Assembly: GCA_027307235.1 (NCBI GenBank)
Contig: DAHUXH010000008.1
Coordinates: forward strand, 1 to 64,000
From: Vulcanimicrobiota bacterium
GTDB taxonomy: Bacteria > Vulcanimicrobiota > Vulcanimicrobiia > Vulcanimicrobiales > Vulcanimicrobiaceae
Direction of reading: 5' to 3'
DNA: 64,000 nt
The notes below the pieces were generated by a model that worked only from the letters and a program-made list of their open reading frames with translations, did not search any database and was not told the origin of the DNA. Made by a program: the position numbers and the translations under genes. Of this stretch, positions 10,277 to 22,562 are shown piece by piece (position 1 is the first letter of the stretch; every line of letters starts with the position of its first letter).

Positions 10277-11806
10277 ATGGATGTGAAACGGGTGACTTTG
10301 ACCGTTGCGGCGTTCGTATTGTCGAACGCTGTCTTATGTGCGCGCGCGGATGATCTCGCGCCCCCGAATCTCTCGCTCTCCGACGTGCTGGCCAAGGCTG
10401 CCACCGCATCGGGCTCGCTTGCACCGGGAGCGTATTCAATCCTCACCCGCACCGTTCACGGCGACGGAACGATATCGACGACCACGACCTTTCGCAACGG
10501 CGACGATTTCAAGAGTGTCAGCAAGAGCGGACCGTTTACGACGCTCGCGGGATCCGTTCACGGTCAAGCCTGGCACATGAGCCCGAACAAGGTGGTCACG
10601 CTCGAAACGGGATTCCACGACGCCGACAACGCTGACCGGCAGGCGCTCAAGGATGCCCGCAGCGGATCGAGTGCTGTCAAACTTCTAGGGATGACCGCCG
10701 CCGCTCCCCAGCAGTACGTCATCGACGTCGCCCCGCCGAATGCCGACCGCGAGTTGCTGTACATCGACGCCGGGACGTTCCTGATCTCACGCATCGATAC
10801 GGACGCTCAAGACGGCACGCACAACAGGGTGCTCTACAGCGACTACCGCACGGTCTTCGGACTGAAGCGCCCCTTCAAGGTGGAGTACACCGACGAACGC
10901 GCAGTAGACGACGCCACGTCAACGACGGTCAGCTACGAACGCATGACTTCGCCAGTCGATTTTACCATTCCGGACACGACCGCGGTCTTTGCGTTTCCGA
11001 CAGATGCGCCGGTCAAGATTCCGGCACAGTTCACGGAGGGCGGCATCGCGGTGCGGGTCACGATCGACGGCAAAGGCTACGACCTCGCCCTCGATTCCGG
11101 CGCCAGCGACATCAACGTCGACGCTGCCATGGCACACGGTCTGAATCTGTCGTTGTATGGAAAGACCGTCGAGTTGATCGGCGGCAACTTCGACAACTCC
11201 GAAGCAGTGATTCCCAAGGTGCATGTCGGGGATCTTGAAGCGAACAACCTCGCGGTATCGGTCATTCCCTTCGCGCTACAAACCGGTCAAGACGTGAAGA
11301 CCGTCGGGCTTCTCGGCGCCGACTTCATTTCAAGCGGCGTTCTCGAGATCGACTTCAAGAACAAAGCGGTGACCATGTACCCGTGGGATCAGTTCGATCC
11401 CAAGAAGATCAACGCGAACGGCATTCCGATCGAGAATGACGACGACGTTCCGCGTTTTCCGCTGAGCGTCAACGGGGTGACCGGTCACTTTTTGCTCGAC
11501 CTTGGTGCCTCGCGCACGATTTTTCTCAACAGCTTCGTGCATGGGGTGCCCGACGCGGAGAAGCAAGGTTTTGGCGACACCCTCGGATTCATCGGCGGCG
11601 ACGTCAACACCCATTCCTACCAACTCAGCAACGTCGTCTTCGGCGGAATCCGCTTCCTTCACGCCAACATCTTGGTGCCTGACGACGACGGCAAAGTCAA
11701 CCTGCAAGGCTACGACGGCATCATCGGCCGCGATGTCCTACAGAACTTCGTCATCTACCTAGACTACGTCCACAGCGCCCTCTATCTCAAACCAAACCCG
11801 CAATAA
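10277..11806 (+). CDS. Secreted two-lobed aspartyl protease-like protein
   Basis: This 509-aa protein has an N-terminal signal peptide (LTVAAFVLSNAVLCARA), then about 220 residues of beta-rich sequence resembling an outer-membrane or lipoprotein sorting fold. Two tandem retropepsin-like lobes follow. Lobe 1 has the active-site ALDSGASDINVD (Asp273) and ends in LLGADFI; lobe 2 has LLDLGASRTIF (Asp408) and ends in IIGRDVL. In pepsins and retropepsins two such D-S/T-G motifs from two lobes form one catalytic dyad. Lobe 2 has D-L-G-A-S instead of D-S/T-G-A, so activity is uncertain. Substrate unknown; location probably periplasmic. It is convergent with secA (14 bp gap). Confidence 0.8.
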   Translation: MDVKRVTLTVAAFVLSNAVLCARADDLAPPNLSLSDVLAKAATASGSLAPGAYSILTRTVHGDGTISTTTTFRNGDDFKSVSKSGPFTTLAGSVHGQAWHMSPNKVVTLETGFHDADNADRQALKDARSGSSAVKLLGMTAAAPQQYVIDVAPPNADRELLYIDAGTFLISRIDTDAQDGTHNRVLYSDYRTVFGLKRPFKVEYTDERAVDDATSTTVSYERMTSPVDFTIPDTTAVFAFPTDAPVKIPAQFTEGGIAVRVTIDGKGYDLALDSGASDINVDAAMAHGLNLSLYGKTVELIGGNFDNSEAVIPKVHVGDLEANNLAVSVIPFALQTGQDVKTVGLLGADFISSGVLEIDFKNKAVTMYPWDQFDPKKINANGIPIENDDDVPRFPLSVNGVTGHFLLDLGASRTIFLNSFVHGVPDAEKQGFGDTLGFIGGDVNTHSYQLSNVVFGGIRFLHANILVPDDDGKVNLQGYDGIIGRDVLQNFVIYLDYVHSALYLKPNPQ

Positions 11807-11820
11807 GAGCGGTCTAGCCG

Positions 11821-14448
<2,628 letters not shown>

Positions 14449-14492
14449 ACCGGTTGGTAACGTTCTCCCTGACGTAAGGTTGCGCCCCGCCG

Positions 14493-17018
14493 CTACACGT
14501 TTGCGAGCGGGAGCGTGACGGTGAAGACGGAGCCTTCGTTCTCCTTGGACCGCACCACGATGGTTCCGCGATGCACTTCGACGATCTTCCGCGACACGTA
14601 GAGGCCGACGCCCGACCCGGCGATCCCCTTCTGGCGCGCGTTGCTCGCGCGACCAAACCGCGTGAACAGCGCGTTGATCTCGCTCTCGGGGATGCCGATA
14701 CCCTGATCCTGAACCTCGAACAATGCCTGCTCACCGTCGCACAGAACGCGAACAGCTACCTCTTTTTCCGAATATTTCAGGGCGTTCATCACCAGGTTGT
14801 CGATAACGTGGCGGAAGCGCTGAGGGTCAATCGACACCGATGCGGCCGTGTCCGTTTCCTCGATCCGAACCCGTCCCGTCTCTTTGACAAGTCCGCTGAG
14901 CGCTTCGGTGACGAATCCACCCAGATCGACGACGGTTCGCGCCAGCGAGAACCCCTCGGATTGCGTCTGAGCCAGCACCAACGCGTCGTCGGAGAGCCGC
15001 ACCAGGCGCGTCGCTTGGCTATGGATCATCTCGATTTCGGCCTTCTGCGTCTCGGTCGTCTCGATCAAGAGTTCGCAGTAGCCGAGAATCACCGAGAGCG
15101 GCGACTTGAAATCGTGCGCGAGCATCGCGAGCAGATCGTCTTTGAACTGATTGCTCTCTTGCAACGCGCTGTTGGCTCGATGCGTCGCATCGTAGAGTTC
15201 CAGGTTACGCAGAGCGAGCGCGAGCAGCGCGCCGAGTTCCTGAAGCAAGCGCAGTTCATCGCGGGTGAAACGTGCGGCATTTTCCCGGCCGACGATCATC
15301 AGCGCATCGACCGCACCAGCGCCGGCCGTCGCCGACAGCGGAACGATCGCATAGCCCGGCCCTTCGAACATGCGCGCGACACGGCGCTCGCCTTCTCGCT
15401 CGAACTCGGTGGAAGAGACGATCCGCGAGTTGGGATCGATCAGCGCGATCTTCGCAAGATCGGCGGCGCCTGCGCCCTGCGAACCGACGACTTCGTAACG
15501 GTCGCCGTTCCAGCGTAAGACGCACGCGCTCGGTGACTGGACGAGATTCGCGGCCAACTGCGACATCGAGTCGGCCAGCGTGCGCAAATCGGTGTACGAA
15601 AGAATCGTTCGCGCCGCTTCGGCGAGCGTCGAGCGTTCCTGCGCACGACGCTGTTCGCGTTCGTACGCATGCGCATTCGCAAGCGCGATCTCCAGGTGCG
15701 AACCGAGGGTGCGAAAGAACGACGAGCGCTCCTCGCTGCTCCAATCGAAGGCACCCGATGGAATCGAAAACGCGAGCATGCCGTAGAGCCTGCCCTCGAC
15801 GCGGAGCGGCACCACGATGCCGTCGGACTCGTCAAACAGCGCCGCCCGCAGCGTTCGCGGTAGGATGTCGGCATTGGATGGATCATCGGCCAGCAGGGCC
15901 GCGCTGATCGTCCGCCGATCGATCCGCTCGGCCGGCGTGAAGGCTTCGGGCTCGCGCGTGCGATGCGCTTCGCGCACCAGATCGTTCTCTTCCAGCACGA
16001 ACGCGGCACAATCAACCGGCTGCTCGTGCGAGACGGTCACGACGAAGACCATCAGCACTTCATCGGCGTATTGGGTGTCGCGAAGGATGCGCACGACGCG
16101 TTCGAGGGATTCGGAGCGGGTGCGCCGCGCGCGCTCGCGCTCGTACGACCGCGCACTCGTAAGCGCCAGTCCCAAGTGATGAGCAACCGCACGAACGGCC
16201 AGAACGTCGGCATCGTCAAACGCGTGCGGACGAGCGTAGTGCAATGCCAGCACATATTCAACGTGACCATCGGCGGCGACCGGCACCATGATCGCTCCGC
16301 ACACGCCTAAGCTGCGCAAGTACGCGTCGGCCACGCCTTCGTCGACTTCGTCGACGCGGATGATAGCCCCGGAGAACGCTCGGCGCAGATGCGTGTCGTA
16401 CTCAAATCGAGTCGGCATCTGCGCGTACACCTCCGCGCCGAAGGCGACCGCGACCACGTCGGCCACGTCGTTTTCGCGCGGATCTCGCTCCCATACGATG
16501 CAGCGAGCGGCGCCGAACGTCGCTCGTACGTCTTCCGCGATTCCGTAGAGCACGTCGCGGCGTTCCGATGAACGGCGCAGCCGTTCGTTGATTGATGCGA
16601 GCAGTTGGCTGTTGCGAACCTGCCTCCCCGCCGCAACGACTGCGCGATCGGCTTCGACAATCCGGGCGGCCAGGCGCGCATACGCATCCACCGCAACCAG
16701 TATCCGCTCGTCCGGAGCGCTTGACACCTCGATAACAACCAGACCGATCATGCGGTCGGCCACGGTCAGCGGCACGAACACGGCGTCGCTGCGCGGCAAT
16801 GCCGAGGCGACACCGGAGAGCACACGCTGCTGATCGCGGGGAACGACGTAGAGCTGGCCTCGCGCGAAGCGGCTCAGCGCATGGAGAAGAAGGCGGTGAA
16901 CCTCGGGCGAGTTCTCGCGCAGCGCGAATCCCCCGGCGTTGGGGTCGCCTCCGGTACACACCTCGCCATCGACGAAGAGCAGCGCCGTCGCGGCCGCGCC
17001 TGCACCGACGGCGCGCAT
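14493..17018 (-). CDS. Multi-GAF sensor histidine kinase
   Basis: The 841-aa soluble kinase has no membrane segment. Residues 1-600 hold about four GAF-like sensor modules (for example [39 protein letters not shown]). The kinase core follows: H-box [18 protein letters not shown] with phospho-acceptor His635, N-box [10 protein letters not shown]1 DQGIGIPE and G2 [12 protein letters not shown]. It presumably binds a small molecule or redox signal and passes phosphate to an unlinked response regulator, since none is adjacent. The ATG at 17018 begins inside GAF-like sequence. The same frame continues upstream to about 17130 with the GAF-like helix EALESLSRLADAATPALRAQ but no ATG, GTG or TTG, so a rare start such as ATT is possible. 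Confidence 0.88.
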   Translation of the reverse strand: MRAVGAGAAATALLFVDGEVCTGGDPNAGGFALRENSPEVHRLLLHALSRFARGQLYVVPRDQQRVLSGVASALPRSDAVFVPLTVADRMIGLVVIEVSSAPDERILVAVDAYARLAARIVEADRAVVAAGRQVRNSQLLASINERLRRSSERRDVLYGIAEDVRATFGAARCIVWERDPRENDVADVVAVAFGAEVYAQMPTRFEYDTHLRRAFSGAIIRVDEVDEGVADAYLRSLGVCGAIMVPVAADGHVEYVLALHYARPHAFDDADVLAVRAVAHHLGLALTSARSYERERARRTRSESLERVVRILRDTQYADEVLMVFVVTVSHEQPVDCAAFVLEENDLVREAHRTREPEAFTPAERIDRRTISAALLADDPSNADILPRTLRAALFDESDGIVVPLRVEGRLYGMLAFSIPSGAFDWSSEERSSFFRTLGSHLEIALANAHAYEREQRRAQERSTLAEAARTILSYTDLRTLADSMSQLAANLVQSPSACVLRWNGDRYEVVGSQGAGAADLAKIALIDPNSRIVSSTEFEREGERRVARMFEGPGYAIVPLSATAGAGAVDALMIVGRENAARFTRDELRLLQELGALLALALRNLELYDATHRANSALQESNQFKDDLLAMLAHDFKSPLSVILGYCELLIETTETQKAEIEMIHSQATRLVRLSDDALVLAQTQSEGFSLARTVVDLGGFVTEALSGLVKETGRVRIEETDTAASVSIDPQRFRHVIDNLVMNALKYSEKEVAVRVLCDGEQALFEVQDQGIGIPESEINALFTRFGRASNARQKGIAGSGVGLYVSRKIVEVHRGTIVVRSKENEGSVFTVTLPLANV

Positions 17019-17119
17019 GCCTTCCGCGAGGAGCTGTGCTCGAAGAGCGGGCGTCGCTGCATCGGCCAGACGCGAGAGACTCTCCAGCGCCTCGAACGAT
17101 GCTCGGCCGGTTGAGTCAA

Positions 17120-18217
17120 TTATGGTGACAATCCGATCCCGCCAAGCGCCCCGGTCGCATTGATCGTCGCGGTTGGCGCAACATTGCCGTTCGCGTTGGG
17201 CGGGAACACCAACACCTTACCGGAGCTTCCCGCGCCGATATCGGCGACGTAGATATTTCCGGCAGCGTCGACTTTGACGTCGATCGGCGTGACCAAACCG
17301 GTAGTCGATCCGGAGATGGTGCGCATCGGTGCGATCGCACCGTTCGCGCCGCTTGGATAGACGTAGATCGCGGGCACGCCGACATCCGTCACGTAGATGT
17401 TGCCGGATGCGTCGAGGGTAAGGCCGACGGGCGCAACCAACCCAGTCGCGGCTCCGCTGATCACCGTCAGCGGCGGCGCATTGTTGGCAACCGGCGGCGG
17501 TGTTGCTCCCGACGGCGTCGGCGACGGAGTCGGACTCGGCGTTGCGCCGGCCGGCGTCGGCGTCGCGGTCGGCACTGGCGTCGGAACAGCGAAACTTTCG
17601 ATCGACGCATTGCCGCGATTTGCAACGAACACGTTCCCGTTCGAATCGAAGGCCACGCCGGAGGGAATGTTGAGATTCGTCGCCGCGCCTTCAATGGAAT
17701 TCTTCGGCGCGACCAAACCGCTGGTCACGTCCGCGAAGAACAGGATTTGGCTTGGCGTTTGCAAGCTCGGATTCACGTTGGCAACGGCGATCGTACCGCC
17801 GCCGGTAGACGAGAACGCGATGCCGTTGGGTTGAGAGAGCAGACTCCCCGAACCGCCGACGACTTCGAGCGGAAAGACGTTTCCGGTCGCGAGCGCCTTG
17901 ATCACCACCAGCGACGCGGCGCCGGCTCCCACGTTGCGGTTGATCGTCCAGAGATTAGCGCTGGAGTCGAACGCGAGATACGTCGGACCGGTAAGACCCG
18001 TGTTCGAACCGCCGATCTGAAAGGTCGGCACGGCTCCGGCGGCCGGATTCACGGAATAGATGCTGATGGCGTTTTGCGAACTGTTGGACGCATAGAGCGT
18101 CTGAGAGGCAAAATTGGGGCCGGTGCCCACGGTGTTGACCGGGCCGGTGCCGGTGCTGCAGGCGGCAAATGCCGCCGTCAGGCCCAAGGCAAGCAGCGCG
18201 AAGGGTGGCCGTCGCAA
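17120..18217 (-). CDS. NHL-repeat beta-propeller lipoprotein
   Basis: A TTG at 18217, ten bases after AGGAG, starts a 365-aa lipoprotein: RRPPFALLALGLTAAFAAC ends in a lipobox with the acylated Cys about residue 20. The rest is NHL-type repeats with the recurring pattern GLxxPxGxAxDxxGNxYVxD, each about 45-50 residues and alternating with GNVAP-type loops. A Pro/Thr-rich low-complexity linker (about residues 225-255) splits the propeller. It is likely exported and anchored in a membrane as a surface binding protein; no enzyme motif is seen. A longer frame reaches 18319 but lacks homology or SD. It belongs to the same family as the frameshifted gene at 32025. It ends 101 bp from the kinase start. 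Confidence 0.82.
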   Translation of the reverse strand: MRRPPFALLALGLTAAFAACSTGTGPVNTVGTGPNFASQTLYASNSSQNAISIYSVNPAAGAVPTFQIGGSNTGLTGPTYLAFDSSANLWTINRNVGAGAASLVVIKALATGNVFPLEVVGGSGSLLSQPNGIAFSSTGGGTIAVANVNPSLQTPSQILFFADVTSGLVAPKNSIEGAATNLNIPSGVAFDSNGNVFVANRGNASIESFAVPTPVPTATPTPAGATPSPTPSPTPSGATPPPVANNAPPLTVISGAATGLVAPVGLTLDASGNIYVTDVGVPAIYVYPSGANGAIAPMRTISGSTTGLVTPIDVKVDAAGNIYVADIGAGSSGKVLVFPPNANGNVAPTATINATGALGGIGLSP

Positions 18218-18287
18218 AATTACCGTGTCTCCTCTTAAGCTCTGAGCGCGAAGAATCAGTGAACGTGCAAGTTCCGCGTCGGCGCGG

Positions 18288-18452
18288 CTACATTCCTGGA
18301 ATGGACGGGCGCCAGCCATGCCAGACCAGCAGGCACAGGGCGCCCACGCCGGCCAGGATCAGCACGACGGCGCCGATCTGGATGAGCCGCCGGCGGACGT
18401 AGGCCGGACGGCTTGACTGGGTGTCGATGATCTGTCTGGGCATTCGAGTCAT
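18288..18452 (-). CDS. 54-aa single-pass membrane protein
   Basis: This short frame starts with ATG at 18452, overlapping the stop of the polysaccharide deacetylase by four bases (ATGA). It encodes a polar N-terminus (MTRMPRQIIDTQSSRPAYVR), one strong transmembrane helix (LIQIGAVVLILAGVGALCLL) and a short tail with two Trp. The translational coupling and a clean helix support a real gene. It is the last gene of the rodZ-to-deacetylase operon, so an envelope-associated role or a small partner of the deacetylase or LCP protein is likely. The family is not recognised. Confidence 0.65.
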   Translation of the reverse strand: MTRMPRQIIDTQSSRPAYVRRRLIQIGAVVLILAGVGALCLLVWHGWRPSIPGM

Positions 18453-19273
18453 ACCGGACCATGAAGGGGATGATTGAGGGCATCGGCGCGGACGTCGTCG
18501 AGCAGGCGGCCGACCGTCACGAACTGGTAGCCGGCTGCGCGGAAGCGCGCGATGACGTCGGGAAGAGCCTGGATGGTCGCGAGCTTCCCGGAATGGAGCA
18601 GCACGATCTCCGGCGCCGTCGCGTGCGCGAGAAGGTGGTTGCGCAGTTGCCCGGGTGTCAGGGTGCGCCAGTCGCCGCCGTCGTCGGTCCACAGCACGAC
18701 GTGATACCCCAAGTCCTGAGCGACGCGCAGGGTCGCAAGCGTGTAGCGCCCATGCGGCGGGCGCATCAGCCGCCGCACCGACGGGTCGTGAACGATCTCC
18801 CACAGCGCGTCGCGGCCGCGAAGAATCTCCGAACGCACCTGCGCGGCATCCTCGTGATCGAGATCGGGATGCGAGTAGGTATGATCGGCGATCTCGTTTC
18901 CGTCGGCTTCGATCCGGCGGGTGAGTTCCGGCCACTGCTCGGCGTCGCGCCCGATCAAGAAAAAGGTCGCCGGAACGCCGAGTGCGTGAAGCTCGTCGAG
19001 CAGCAGCGGCGTGTACATCGGGTAGGGACCGTCGTCAAACGTGAGCGCGATCAGCTTCGGACGCGCAAGGTGCGCAGCGGCGATCGCATGCGCATTGATG
19101 ATGCGCTCCACGCGGGCGACCGGACCGGTTCCGACGAGCATCGCGGCGTCGGAGCCCGGCGTCACGATGGCGGGAGCCTCGGCGCTTGCGTGAACGAGCC
19201 ACTTCCAGCCGCCGAATCCGGCCAGGAGCAGCGCGACGAGTAACAATGAGGATCGCACGCGCGCGTTTCTCAA
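18449..19273 (-). CDS. Polysaccharide deacetylase (NodB family), membrane-anchored
   Basis: The 274-aa protein has an N-terminal signal anchor (SSLLLVALLLAGFGGWKWLV) and a NodB homology domain: motif 1 LIALTFDDGP (catalytic base and metal Asp), motif 2 HTYSHPDL (metal His residues), motif 3 RPPHGRY, motif 4 LWTDDGGDW and motif 5 LLHSG. All metal ligands are present. It should remove N- or O-acetyl groups from an extracytoplasmic glycan, such as peptidoglycan or an exopolysaccharide. It overlaps the LCP gene by 4 bp upstream and the 54-aa membrane protein by 4 bp downstream. Confidence 0.93.
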   Translation of the reverse strand: MRNARVRSSLLLVALLLAGFGGWKWLVHASAEAPAIVTPGSDAAMLVGTGPVARVERIINAHAIAAAHLARPKLIALTFDDGPYPMYTPLLLDELHALGVPATFFLIGRDAEQWPELTRRIEADGNEIADHTYSHPDLDHEDAAQVRSEILRGRDALWEIVHDPSVRRLMRPPHGRYTLATLRVAQDLGYHVVLWTDDGGDWRTLTPGQLRNHLLAHATAPEIVLLHSGKLATIQALPDVIARFRAAGYQFVTVGRLLDDVRADALNHPLHGPV

Positions 19274-20649
19274 GGCGCCGGTGTGGGCTTGGGGGCGGTT
19301 ACGGCGTCGGCGACGTCGCGACCGATCACGATCGTCACGTCGCTGCGCGGAGCCGGCGACGGTGCTTTGGTCTCAATGGGAACGGCGCGCGCCACCGGAC
19401 CGAGCGCGGTACGCACCTTCAGCCCGGCGTACAGAATCGGCGTGTGCTCCTCGATTTTGGTGATGTCGCCTGCCGCGCTCTGCGTCGTAGGGTCGGCATT
19501 GCCGACATCGCCGATGGTGAAACCCTTGGCCTTGAGGCTCGCGGCGATCCGGGCGGCGGCGCCGTCCACACCGCTCGCGTTCTCGATGTCGATGCGCACC
19601 TTCGACGGCGCGATCGCCGCCAGCGCGGCGGGGTCGACCGGCGGTTCCGGCGTCGGCGGTGCGATCAGCATGTTTTGCACGAGCTTCGCTCGCTGCGCAA
19701 CGTCGGGAACGATGGCGTCGCCGTCGGCGATCACTTCGTCCCTGGTATAGGGCACCTGCGCCGTGTGCACGTCGGCTGCATCCAAGCCAATGAAATAGGT
19801 GGCAAGCGAGAGCAACTCCGCCTGTCTGAAATTCGTGGTCACATTGCGTTGCAGAACGCCGATGAGGTCGTTGGCGTGCAGGAGCGTGTTGACTTTGTCG
19901 TTCTTCAGCTTGTCGGTCAGTGCCTTAAGCACTTGCTGCTGACGCTTGATCCGGCACGGATCGCCGCACCAGTCCTCGCGAAAGCGCATGTATCCCACCG
20001 CCTGCGGTCCGTTCAAATGCTGGAATCCCGGCTTGAGATGAATGTGGAGATGCCCCCATGAATCATCGTAACTCATCTCGCTCTTCTTATCTGAAGGGTC
20101 GCTATTCATCACATTGACGTCGACGCCGCCGATCGCGTCGATCAAGTCTTTGGCCGCGTTGATCCGCAGTTGCATGTAGCGGTCGAAGCCGCGAATGCCC
20201 AACCACTTGGAGATGACGGCCTGCGCTTCGTTGACGCCGCCGTCGGACTGCGCCTCGTTGATCTTGGCGACGCGGCCGTTGGGCATGGTCGCTTCCATGT
20301 CTCGCGGGATTGAAAGTTCGTAGATGCGCTTGTTGGCAAAATCGAGATTCACCGCCCAGATCACATCGCTGCGCGACGCTGACGAATACTCCTCGTCCTT
20401 CTCATTGTAGTCGTAGTCGAGGCCTTCGACCAACACGACCAGGTGATCTTTGCCGAAGAGTTGCTGCGGCGTCTGCACGAATGGTTCGAGCGCGATCTGC
20501 AGCGGGTTCCGATGCGAGACCGCAGCATAGCCGAGGAATCCTACCAGCAGCGCCAGCACCGCGATCGCGCCGATCGTCGCGATGCGCCGCACACGTGACC
20601 GTGGAGCGCGCGCCTCCGCGGCGTCATCGGGGCCGAGATGCTTACCCAA
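19270..20649 (-). CDS. LytR-CpsA-Psr (LCP) family protein with LytR_C domain
   Basis: LCP enzymes transfer lipid-linked glycans onto peptidoglycan or proteins. This 459-aa member has a cytoplasmic basic N-terminus, one transmembrane helix (IATIGAIAVLALLVGFLGYA), the LCP core with SRSDVIWAVNLDFANKRIYE and ELSIPRDM (conserved Arg/Asp residues that bind the pyrophosphate-lipid) and GYMRFRED. A C-terminal LytR_C domain (about 345-450) follows. It overlaps rimO by 8 bp and the deacetylase by 4 bp. Together with RodZ and the deacetylase it suggests a wall-glycan module. Which glycan is attached is unknown. Confidence 0.92.
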   Translation of the reverse strand: MGKHLGPDDAAEARAPRSRVRRIATIGAIAVLALLVGFLGYAAVSHRNPLQIALEPFVQTPQQLFGKDHLVVLVEGLDYDYNEKDEEYSSASRSDVIWAVNLDFANKRIYELSIPRDMEATMPNGRVAKINEAQSDGGVNEAQAVISKWLGIRGFDRYMQLRINAAKDLIDAIGGVDVNVMNSDPSDKKSEMSYDDSWGHLHIHLKPGFQHLNGPQAVGYMRFREDWCGDPCRIKRQQQVLKALTDKLKNDKVNTLLHANDLIGVLQRNVTTNFRQAELLSLATYFIGLDAADVHTAQVPYTRDEVIADGDAIVPDVAQRAKLVQNMLIAPPTPEPPVDPAALAAIAPSKVRIDIENASGVDGAAARIAASLKAKGFTIGDVGNADPTTQSAAGDITKIEEHTPILYAGLKVRTALGPVARAVPIETKAPSPAPRSDVTIVIGRDVADAVTAPKPTPAP

Positions 20650-22018
20650 CCGGCGCGACCTCCCTGGCGATCGTATGTCCGAAGAAATCGAACGGTCCGT
20701 GCCCGCCGATCGTCACCTCGACAAACTCGCCGATGGCGGCCTCTCCGGCGAAGTAGACGCCGCCGTCGACGCCGGGCGCCTCACCCGGCGAGCGGCCAAA
20801 CCATGCGTGCGCCGCACCGAGACGTTCGCGAAACGGATCGTTCTTGCGTAGCGTGCGGCGTTCTTCAACGAGCACGCGCACTGTCTCTCCGACGCGCCGG
20901 GCCCGCGCTTGCTCGGAAGCAACGCGCTGCGCCTCGCGCAGACGCACCAAGCGGCGGCGCCGTTCGCGCGCATTGACCTGGTTGGGCAGTTCCGCGCCCG
21001 GGGTGTCTTCCTCGGCGCTGTATTCGAAGAACCCCACCCGGTCGAGTTCGGCGCGCGCTATCCATGCCTCCAAGTACGCGACATGTTCCTCGGTTTCGCC
21101 TGGGAATCCGACGATGAAGGTAGAGCGCATGGTGATTCCCGGAATCTTGCGCCGGAAATCGTCGATGATCTCAAGATAGCGCTCGCCGTTGCTCGGGCGC
21201 AGCATCGCGCGCAGCACGTCGGGATGCGCGTGCTGCAACGGCATGTCCATGTACTTGCAGACCTTCGGCAGCCGCGCCATCGCTTCAATCAATTCGCTGT
21301 CGACCGTCGCCGGATACAAGTAGAGCAAGCGAATCCACTCGATGCCGTCGATCTCGTGCAGACGCTCGAGCAGTTGCGCGAGGCCGCCTCGACGATAGCC
21401 ACGATCGCGTCCCCACATCGACGTGTCTTGCGCGATCAAGATGAGTTCCTTGGTGCCCGCGGCGGCGAGCGCGCGCGCTTCCTTGAGAATCGACTCCTCA
21501 CTGCGGCTGCGGAATTTTCCGCGCAGCTTGGGGATGATGCAGAACGTGCACGGATGATCGCAGCCTTCGGCGATCTTCAAGTACGCGGTGGCGCGCGGCG
21601 TCGTGATGAGGCGCGGAAGAAAATCGTGTTCCGGCTCTTCCTCGAACGCCAAGCGCACCGGCTTGTGGCCGGCGCGCACGTCGTCGAGCAACTCGACGAT
21701 ACCCGCATACGCACCCGTGCCGACGACGCCGTCGATCTCGGGGATGAGCGCCTGCAACTGCTCGCCGTACCGTTGTGCAAGACACCCGGCCACCACCAAT
21801 TGCTGATCGCCGCGCTTGGTTTGCGCGAATTCCAGGATGGTCTCGGTCGATTCGGCCTTCGCCGGATCGATGAAGGCGCAGGTGTTAATGATAACGGTGT
21901 CGGCACGCGTCGCGTCGCCTTCGAGTTCATAACCGGCCGCGCCGAGTTTGGCGATCATCACTTCGGAGTCGACGAGGTTCTTCGCGCACCCCAGGCTGAC
22001 GAATGACACGGATGGCAT
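20642..22018 (-). CDS. rimO: Ribosomal protein S12 methylthiotransferase
   Basis: RimO adds a methylthio group to an Asp of ribosomal protein S12. The 458-aa protein has the N-terminal UPF0004 domain with Cys ligands (SLGCAKNLVDSE, INTCAF, VAGCLAQRYG), the radical SAM cluster EGCDHPCTFCIIP, and a C-terminal TRAM domain (about 390-458). The N-terminal SLGCAKNLVDSEVM is RimO-like rather than MiaB-like. The gene sits 7 bp after yajQ and overlaps the LCP gene, so it is inside the envelope operon. Confidence 0.95.
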   Translation of the reverse strand: MPSVSFVSLGCAKNLVDSEVMIAKLGAAGYELEGDATRADTVIINTCAFIDPAKAESTETILEFAQTKRGDQQLVVAGCLAQRYGEQLQALIPEIDGVVGTGAYAGIVELLDDVRAGHKPVRLAFEEEPEHDFLPRLITTPRATAYLKIAEGCDHPCTFCIIPKLRGKFRSRSEESILKEARALAAAGTKELILIAQDTSMWGRDRGYRRGGLAQLLERLHEIDGIEWIRLLYLYPATVDSELIEAMARLPKVCKYMDMPLQHAHPDVLRAMLRPSNGERYLEIIDDFRRKIPGITMRSTFIVGFPGETEEHVAYLEAWIARAELDRVGFFEYSAEEDTPGAELPNQVNARERRRRLVRLREAQRVASEQARARRVGETVRVLVEERRTLRKNDPFRERLGAAHAWFGRSPGEAPGVDGGVYFAGEAAIGEFVEVTIGGHGPFDFFGHTIAREVAPVG

Positions 22019-22025
22019 GCGCGCG

Positions 22026-22517
22026 CTACCGGTAGTTCACGAACTGCAGCGGTAATTCGTACTCCATCGCCTTCAGCGCGGCGATGACTTTTTGCAGATC
22101 GTCGCGACTCTTCCCCGAGATGCGAATCTGCTCGTCTTGATACTGCGCGCTGACTTTGAGTTTGAGTTCCTTCACTTTTTCCATGAGCGGCTTGCTCTTC
22201 TCTTTGGGAATGCCGTTGCGCAGGGTGATCACTTGACGGACGGTCCCCATCGCCGCCGGCTCAACCTTGCCGTATTCAAACGCCTTGATGTCGATGCCGC
22301 GCTTGGTTGCCTTGCTCTGCAGCATGTCGATGACGTTGCGCATCTTCAACTCGTCGTCGGAGACGATCGTGATGGCCTTGTCGTCGTTCTTGATCTCGGT
22401 TTTCGAGTTCTTGAAGTCGAAACGGTTCTCGATCTCTTTGCGAACTTGATTGAGCGCGTTGTCGAGTTCTTGGGCGTCGATGCGCGAAACGACATCGAAC
22501 GAGGGATCACTCGCCAC
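22026..22517 (-). CDS. YajQ family nucleotide-binding protein
   Basis: The 163-aa protein matches the YajQ/UPF0234 family throughout: FDVVSRIDAQELDNALNQVR at the N-terminus, RFDFKNSKTEI, and IRISGKSRDDLQKVIAALK near the end. YajQ proteins have two ferredoxin-like domains, and some bind cyclic di-GMP or nucleotides and act on transcription or phage functions. The start is GTG (22517), placed 9 nt after GGAGA. It lies between rodZ and rimO in the same minus-strand operon. A double PilZ protein elsewhere in the window (38.0 kb) suggests the cell uses cyclic di-GMP, but no direct link is visible. Confidence 0.92.
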   Translation of the reverse strand: MASDPSFDVVSRIDAQELDNALNQVRKEIENRFDFKNSKTEIKNDDKAITIVSDDELKMRNVIDMLQSKATKRGIDIKAFEYGKVEPAAMGTVRQVITLRNGIPKEKSKPLMEKVKELKLKVSAQYQDEQIRISGKSRDDLQKVIAALKAMEYELPLQFVNYR

Positions 22518-22562
22518 GAAGATGTTCTCCAGAGTTTGCGATGATGCGGCGGCCGCGCCGCT

